A stretch of 64,000 nt of DNA from Clostridia bacterium. GTDB taxonomy: Bacteria; Bacillota; Clostridia; UBA1381; UBA9506. Position numbers and translations under genes: made by a program. Positions within the stretch are counted from its first letter, which is position 1, and each line of letters starts with the position of its first letter. Positions 59,447 to 64,000 of the stretch are shown one piece after another. The notes beneath the pieces were generated by a model. It worked only from the letters and a program-made list of their open reading frames with translations. It searched no databases and was not told the origin of the DNA. Location: assembly GCA_017549205.1 (NCBI GenBank), contig JAFYVH010000009.1:1-64000 (forward strand), in the 5' to 3' direction.

Positions 59447-60945
59447 GCCTTGTGCCCTCCAATTTGTTCGTTACGATCCTTTGCCGTAGCCCCTTCTTCT
59501 AAGTTGATGCCCTTTAAGATTGCATTTTTACCAAATTGTTTTTTTATAAGCAAAACAGCCTCTTGAATTTTTCGTTCCTTTTCAAGTGCTATGGTTTTCT
59601 TTTCTTCATCAGCTTCTAAGGTTTCATAATCGGTAAAAAAGTCTAATTGACCGCCTTTTTTCTCTTTTGAAACGGCACTTTCAGGCAAAACATTGCCTGC
59701 GGTGATATTAATTCTGCGAATTGACAAAGAGGGGGCAACAATGCGGTCATAAAGCTCCATAACCGCCTTGGTTATTAACTTTGTTGAAGATGTTTCAAAG
59801 TCTAAATTTGTAGTGCCGTGGGCATGTTTTGGCACCTTTCTGCCATAGGCATCAACAGTAATTTCGCCTTTGTAGCTACGCCCGTCCTTTAAATTATCAA
59901 TATCGTACCCCACCGTTAACACAAACTGTTTGGAAACCAGCTTTTTTTCAACTAGTTCAAGCACTAAAAGCTCTGTCATTTCCCATGCTATAATCTTTGC
60001 CTTTTCAAAAGAATAAGGACAGTGAAGCACTTGACCTGAGCCGATGCTTTTGGTTTCCGGTTGATACTTTCTGATGTGGTCAAGTTCGCAGGGCTCCCAA
60101 CCCCACGCATGATCAATCAAAAATTCAGCACCCACGCCAAAGAGCTTATACAATCTATCTTCGCCATATTCCGTCAACGATTCACGGGCAACATCGCCCA
60201 TGGTATGAAGCCCAGCTGCTTCTAACTTTTTGGCAATACCTTTTCCCACACGCCAAAAATCAGTTAATGGTCTGTGTTGCCACAAGATTTTCCGATAAGA
60301 CATTTCATCAAGTTCTGCAATGCGAACACCATCTTTGGTCGCTTCTTGTTTTTTCGCCACAATATCCATAGCAACCTTTGCAAGATACATATTGGTTCCA
60401 ATACCCGCCGTTGCGGTAATGCCTGTTTCTTTTAACACATCTAAAATCATGGTCATGGCAAGCTGGCGAGGTGTTTTTTTATAGGTTTTTAAATATCGGG
60501 TGATGTCAATGAAAACCTCATCAATTGAATAAACATGAATGTCCTCAGGGGCAATATATTTTAAATAAATTTCGTAAATTCTGGTGCTGTATGCCGTGTA
60601 ATATGCCATTCTCGGTGGCGCAACAAGGTAGGATACCGCCATATCTTTGTGTTCATTCAGCTGGCAGATATCGTAAGACTCCCCTTGTAATTTGCCGGAG
60701 GGAGCATTTTTTTGCCGTTCCTTGTTCACCCTTTTAACCTGCTCAATCACTTCGTAAAGTCGTGGGCGTCCCGGAATGCCAAAGGATTTTAAAGAAGGCG
60801 AAACAGCCAGACAAATTGTTTTTTCTGTCCGGCTGTTATCGGCAACGACCAAATTGGTGGTCATGGCATCAAGACCACGCTCAATACATTCGACAGAAGC
60901 ATAAAAGGATTTTAAATCTATACAAAGATATATTTTTTGTTGCAT
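59443..60945 (-). CDS. Y-family DNA polymerase (UvrX/ImpB-MucB-SamB type)
   Basis: The ATG at 60945 follows GGGAGGGG; 500 residues. The catalytic acids are in YLCIDLKSFYASVECIERGLD and VYSIDEVFIDITRYL. AGIGTNMYLAKVAMDIVAKK and FWRVGKGIAKKLEAAGLHTMGDVA belong to the palm and helix-hairpin-helix. It is a lesion-bypass polymerase of the kind usual on phages and plasmids of Firmicutes, paired with YolD. I see no LexA box in front. No beta-clamp motif was looked for in detail. Confidence 0.92.
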   Translation of the reverse strand: MQQKIYLCIDLKSFYASVECIERGLDAMTTNLVVADNSRTEKTICLAVSPSLKSFGIPGRPRLYEVIEQVKRVNKERQKNAPSGKLQGESYDICQLNEHKDMAVSYLVAPPRMAYYTAYSTRIYEIYLKYIAPEDIHVYSIDEVFIDITRYLKTYKKTPRQLAMTMILDVLKETGITATAGIGTNMYLAKVAMDIVAKKQEATKDGVRIAELDEMSYRKILWQHRPLTDFWRVGKGIAKKLEAAGLHTMGDVARESLTEYGEDRLYKLFGVGAEFLIDHAWGWEPCELDHIRKYQPETKSIGSGQVLHCPYSFEKAKIIAWEMTELLVLELVEKKLVSKQFVLTVGYDIDNLKDGRSYKGEITVDAYGRKVPKHAHGTTNLDFETSSTKLITKAVMELYDRIVAPSLSIRRINITAGNVLPESAVSKEKKGGQLDFFTDYETLEADEEKKTIALEKERKIQEAVLLIKKQFGKNAILKGINLEEGATAKDRNEQIGGHKA

Positions 60946-60996
60946 CAAATCCCCTCCCATGCATTCTGTCTATTAGCTTTAACTTATCTCTGTTTT

Positions 60997-62409
60997 TTAT
61001 GCTTGCATAACTTTTAAGACGAAATATCCCATATCGCCGGAAACCGTCAACACGCCGTTTTGTTCACTTGAGGCAATGTTTTCGCTCTTTTCAACCACAC
61101 AGAACTGTTTGCCTTTAACATCAATGGTCAGGCTGTCCTTTGCAAAAAAGTCAATATAGTAATATGTAGCACCGTCGTAATCTATGGTGTATAAAGAACT
61201 GTTGTTTTTTCTGCAATCAAAATATTTTCTGTAGCCTACACCATGTGTATGCTTCATAAACTCAAGATTTGCAAAAATGGGATAGGCTTTGTTGGTTTCG
61301 ACCACCATGTTTGAATATCTTAAATTGTCTTTTCTGACTTCGCCCACACCGTCATAAACGGGCAGATATCCGCCTGCAAATCCTGCCACATTGTCGTTGT
61401 TTAAGTCTTTGAAATAATCAACCACACGGTCCGGCGGCATCAAGGGGTTTTCCCAATATTCAGGGGTCAGATTTAAATCAGGGAACGGCTGCACAGCATA
61501 ATCGTGCGGTTTTCTGCAATCGTATTGGTAACCGCCGCTTTCAAAAGGCAGGGTCTTGGGTATATAGCGGCAAACACCACCCATAAAGGAGTTGCATTTT
61601 TCCTGGAACATAAGCCCCATACACATGCTGTAGTTCACATCCTGCAACAGATTGTTTTCAAATTCGCAGGTGATGGTGCCATCGTTTAAAATACGATAGC
61701 AAATTTTGCAATTTATTATGGCTTCGCCGTCTTTTTTATATTCATCTGTGCTTGCATCAAAGAAAGATGCAGGATTTAAAACATCATATTCTTCTTCAAT
61801 ACGGCCTTCAACACAATCAGAAACACTGGTGTTATAAAGCTCTGTGCCGTCTGCCATGGTGGCAACAAGCTGTTTCTTTTTCATACGGATAATCGGGGTA
61901 TAGTCATAGAGGCTCTGTTTAAAATCACAGATTGCTTCAACATTTTTTGTATTTTTATAAGCAGTAAGCTTGCCTGTAATCTTTTTCTTAAACTGAAAAT
62001 TGGTTTTTGTGCCCAGGTTCTCTGAAATAAATACAAGAGCATTGTTAAATGTTTTTAACAGCATCCATTTTGTACCCTCATCATCCAACCACACAGAGCC
62101 AATTTCGTAATCCTCTTCACAAATATCACCCGACTGAACACAAACACAAAAAGGTGCACCATGGTTGCCACCCATATAGTTTTTATTAAGTTGTTGCGGT
62201 GGACATTCATCTGTGGAAACCGCCAAGGCAATGTCCATGTGCCAAATGTCCATGTGTCCTTTTCGTTGCAGACCAGCTGCTTTAAAATCGGTTGCTGCAT
62301 GATATGTTATATCTTCCATATCGATCGCACGAAAATATTGCAACAGGTCAAACTTTTCATTAAACTCCGTTTTAAAAACCACCATACCTTTATAAGTTGA
62401 AATTTCCAT
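60997..62409 (-). CDS. Uncharacterised 470-residue soluble protein
   Basis: I do not recognise this protein. It starts after GGGGGG and has no signal peptide or membrane segment. It seems rich in beta structure and aromatic residues. Notable segments are LLQYFRAIDMEDITYHAATDF, GGNHGAPFCVCVQSGD, GSVWLDDEGTKWMLLKTF, NYSMCMGLMFQEKCN and HTHGVGYRKYFDCRKN. The many Cys, His, Trp and Tyr and the way it reads remind me of carbohydrate-active proteins of gut Clostridia, but I cannot name a family. It lies between the polymerase and DUF896 genes on the same strand. Confidence 0.75.
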   Translation of the reverse strand: MEISTYKGMVVFKTEFNEKFDLLQYFRAIDMEDITYHAATDFKAAGLQRKGHMDIWHMDIALAVSTDECPPQQLNKNYMGGNHGAPFCVCVQSGDICEEDYEIGSVWLDDEGTKWMLLKTFNNALVFISENLGTKTNFQFKKKITGKLTAYKNTKNVEAICDFKQSLYDYTPIIRMKKKQLVATMADGTELYNTSVSDCVEGRIEEEYDVLNPASFFDASTDEYKKDGEAIINCKICYRILNDGTITCEFENNLLQDVNYSMCMGLMFQEKCNSFMGGVCRYIPKTLPFESGGYQYDCRKPHDYAVQPFPDLNLTPEYWENPLMPPDRVVDYFKDLNNDNVAGFAGGYLPVYDGVGEVRKDNLRYSNMVVETNKAYPIFANLEFMKHTHGVGYRKYFDCRKNNSSLYTIDYDGATYYYIDFFAKDSLTIDVKGKQFCVVEKSENIASSEQNGVLTVSGDMGYFVLKVMQA

Positions 62410-62427
62410 ATATAGCCCCCCGTTAAA

Positions 62428-62628
62428 TTATTTTCTCTTTTCCACTTTTCTTTTATTACCCTTTTCATCCATTATGTAAACACTTTTTAAGGTGTTTTCC
62501 ATGCCTTGTCTGAATTTTTTTAAATATTCTTGCCTGAGTGTATTTTGCTCGATTTTTTCTTCGTCGCTAAGCCCCTGCTCTCTTGACTTTTTTGCAAGTT
62601 CATTAATTCTTTTTAAGAGTTTTTCCAC
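62428..62628 (-). CDS. DUF896 family protein (YnzC-like)
   Basis: The 66-residue protein starts with a GTG eight bases after GGGAGG. LLKRINELAKKSREQGLSDEE and EYLKKFRQGMENTLKSVYIMD are the DUF896 helical hairpin and tail. B. subtilis YnzC is in the SOS-linked sosA operon, and the function is not clear. It lies 17 bp behind the sulfatase-type gene. Confidence 0.93.
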   Translation of the reverse strand: MEKLLKRINELAKKSREQGLSDEEKIEQNTLRQEYLKKFRQGMENTLKSVYIMDEKGNKRKVEKRK

Positions 62629-62645
62629 TTATCTTCCTCCCAATT

Positions 62646-64000
62646 TCATTGGCTATTTGCAACCATAAACTTTTTAATGTAATAATTTGAGCTGTAAAGC
62701 AGCTTATGGTCAAATTCTTCATAACCCATCTCTTCGGCAAGTGTCTGTCTTTCTGAAAAGAGATTGGTTCCAAGTCCAAGGCGCTCACCCCTTATATCGC
62801 AGCCTATAGCAGCCAACGTTGTGGGGAAAATATCTAGACTTGTAAAGGTTCTGTTTTTATAATTTGTGCCCTCGGCTATAGGGTTAATAAAGCAGTTATA
62901 ACCTTTTCTTTCATAGTCATTTTGGATGTTTCTTTCGATATATTGGTTGTCCATACTGAGGTGGTCGCCACAAATGACAATGGTTGTGTTATCATAAAAG
63001 CTTTGCCTTGTAAGCCACTTGATAAAATCTGCAACCTGTCTGCTTGCACAGGACAAAACATTATTATATTGTTCGCTGAATGTATCATCACAACGGCTGC
63101 ACACAAACCCTTCGGGGAAATGGGTGTCCGCCGTGAGAATTGTGCAGGCAAAAGGCTCGCTACCCTTTGCCAATGCCCTGATTTTTTCTTTGGCATAGTC
63201 AAAAAGATATTTGTCCTCCATGCCCCACCAAACATAATAATCCTTGTCTATAATTCCCTCTTCTTGCGCCGAAAAATAGTCATAAATCTCATCTGTTTTG
63301 TGTTGCTTAAAGTAAACATCTCTGTTGGCATATGATGCATCCGAGCCAACAATCAAAGCCTGTTTATAACCATTTTCATTTAAAATATCAGATAAAGTTA
63401 TTACGCCGGGCAAAAAGCTATCTTTGCCATATTCATTATTTTCTAAAACGCCTGCAGAGCCTTTTAAGGGCACGCCTGATGTTTGTGCCACCATGCCTGC
63501 AACAGTCCAGCCCGTTCCGCTAGGGGTTGAAAATCCGCCTACACTTTCGTTATGGGAAAAGTTAGTGTTTTCAACCGCAAGCTTTGTAAGCTCAGGAATC
63601 ACATTTAAAGAGCACGCGCCACCCTCTGCTTCTGACATATAGGTGGTTTCCATAGATTCTAAAAATATGTAAATTAAATTGCGTTTCTTTTCAGGAAATT
63701 GAATATTTTCACTGCTTGGCTCAACAAAATAATCTTCATATAGTGTTGTTTGCAGAGCGATTTTTTGAATGTACCCAAAAACATTCACTTTTGTTCCCGC
63801 AAGAATAAAAAACAAAATCACAAGTAATAACAAAAACAAGGTTTTATGCCAAAATTTAATTTTTTTAACCCACGCTTTTTTGATGTTTAAACCATACACA
63901 AGAAAAATCAGCACCGCACCGATTAAAACCGTCGGCAAAACACTCTCAAGACAAAAACCGCTTAATAAACCTTTGCTCACGCCACCTAAATTGGAAAAAA
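62646..64000 (-). CDS. LTA synthase-family sulfatase-fold membrane protein, 5' end outside window
   Basis: The frame stays open to the window edge (FSNLGG before the GTG at 63980), so the first membrane spans are missing. At least two spans are visible (PTVLIGAVLIFLVYGLNI; TLFLLLLVILFFILAGT). The extracellular sulfatase domain has LIYIFLESMETTYMSEAEGG, NFSHNESVGGFSTPSGTGWT, ILTADTHFPEG and IVICGDHLSMDNQ with metal-binding Asp and His. LTA synthases and related phosphoglycerol transferases decorate lipids or wall polymers with glycerol phosphate; which one this is cannot be decided. Confidence 0.9.
   Translation of the reverse strand, partial: FSNLGGVSKGLLSGFCLESVLPTVLIGAVLIFLVYGLNIKKAWVKKIKFWHKTLFLLLLVILFFILAGTKVNVFGYIQKIALQTTLYEDYFVEPSSENIQFPEKKRNLIYIFLESMETTYMSEAEGGACSLNVIPELTKLAVENTNFSHNESVGGFSTPSGTGWTVAGMVAQTSGVPLKGSAGVLENNEYGKDSFLPGVITLSDILNENGYKQALIVGSDASYANRDVYFKQHKTDEIYDYFSAQEEGIIDKDYYVWWGMEDKYLFDYAKEKIRALAKGSEPFACTILTADTHFPEGFVCSRCDDTFSEQYNNVLSCASRQVADFIKWLTRQSFYDNTTIVICGDHLSMDNQYIERNIQNDYERKGYNCFINPIAEGTNYKNRTFTSLDIFPTTLAAIGCDIRGERLGLGTNLFSERQTLAEEMGYEEFDHKLLYSSNYYIKKFMVANSQ

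Noticed and set aside
1-64000. tRNA or rRNA genes
   Set aside because: I found no cloverleaf with a GTTCGA-type T loop and CCA-like end in the gaps and no rRNA-like stretch; gaps are short and filled by promoters or terminators.

Overview
The window is about 64 kb from a low-GC, endospore-forming anaerobic firmicute of class Clostridia. Evidence for this is a set of sporulation genes (spoIIID, spoVAD, spoIIP, dpaA/dpaB), S-layer homology proteins, Shine-Dalgarno sites of the AAAGGAGG type, a ferredoxin-linked 2-oxoacid oxidoreductase, type III glutamine synthetase and an Asp23 protein. I saw no rRNA, tRNA or CRISPR. Genus cannot be fixed from the sequence alone. Both ends cut a gene: an SLH protein on the left and an LTA-synthase-like sulfatase on the right.

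Layout. 1-4.4 kb: SLH surface proteins, spoIIID, proC, asp23 and a 40-residue Asn/Gln-only-like peptide. 4.5-7.5 kb: folT behind a tetrahydrofolate riboswitch, then a lone spoVAD facing spoIIP. 7.5-18.8 kb (plus): birA, a DUF4340 protein, a degenerate MetH-like protein, recR, trmN6-like, rsmI, the yfmF/yfmH peptidase pair, lgt and glnN. 18.8-29.5 kb (mostly minus): tlyA, nth, xthA, a priA-def-fmt cluster, recX, and a VOR-type oxidoreductase operon with no gamma subunit; a Xer-like recombinase sits on plus behind a striking inverted repeat. 29.5-45.4 kb: DUF421/DUF4363 pair, rlmH, walJ, a SWIM-SNF2 helicase, tmcAL, hisA-hisF-hisIE, glyA, rsmE, three small uncharacterised genes behind a mother-cell-like promoter, and a cysteine-desulfurase-like gene. 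45.4-52.1 kb (minus): recJ-relA-MBL hydrolase-nrdR-ung-exonuclease.

The main discovery is at 52.3-59.0 kb. The dipicolinate synthase gene dpaA (spoVFA) is split. Its first 254 codons end at 53152; its last 47 codons resume at 58252, directly in front of dpaB (spoVFB). Between them lie exactly 5,100 bp holding nadE, a SulP transporter and, next to the right junction, a serine recombinase pointing away from the 3' half of dpaA. Joining the two halves at a shared GGGG restores a 301-residue DpaA in frame. The recombinase has a SigmaE-like promoter of the same form and spacing as the one in front of spoIIP in this window; dpaA has a SigmaK-like promoter. This is the logic of a developmentally excised element of the skin type: early mother-cell recombinase, excision, then late mother-cell synthesis of dipicolinic acid. 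The cargo is unusual because it is metabolic rather than phage, and includes a full-length NAD synthetase under vegetative promoters.

After dpaB come a YolD/Y-family polymerase pair, an unrecognised 470-residue protein, a DUF896 protein and the truncated sulfatase.
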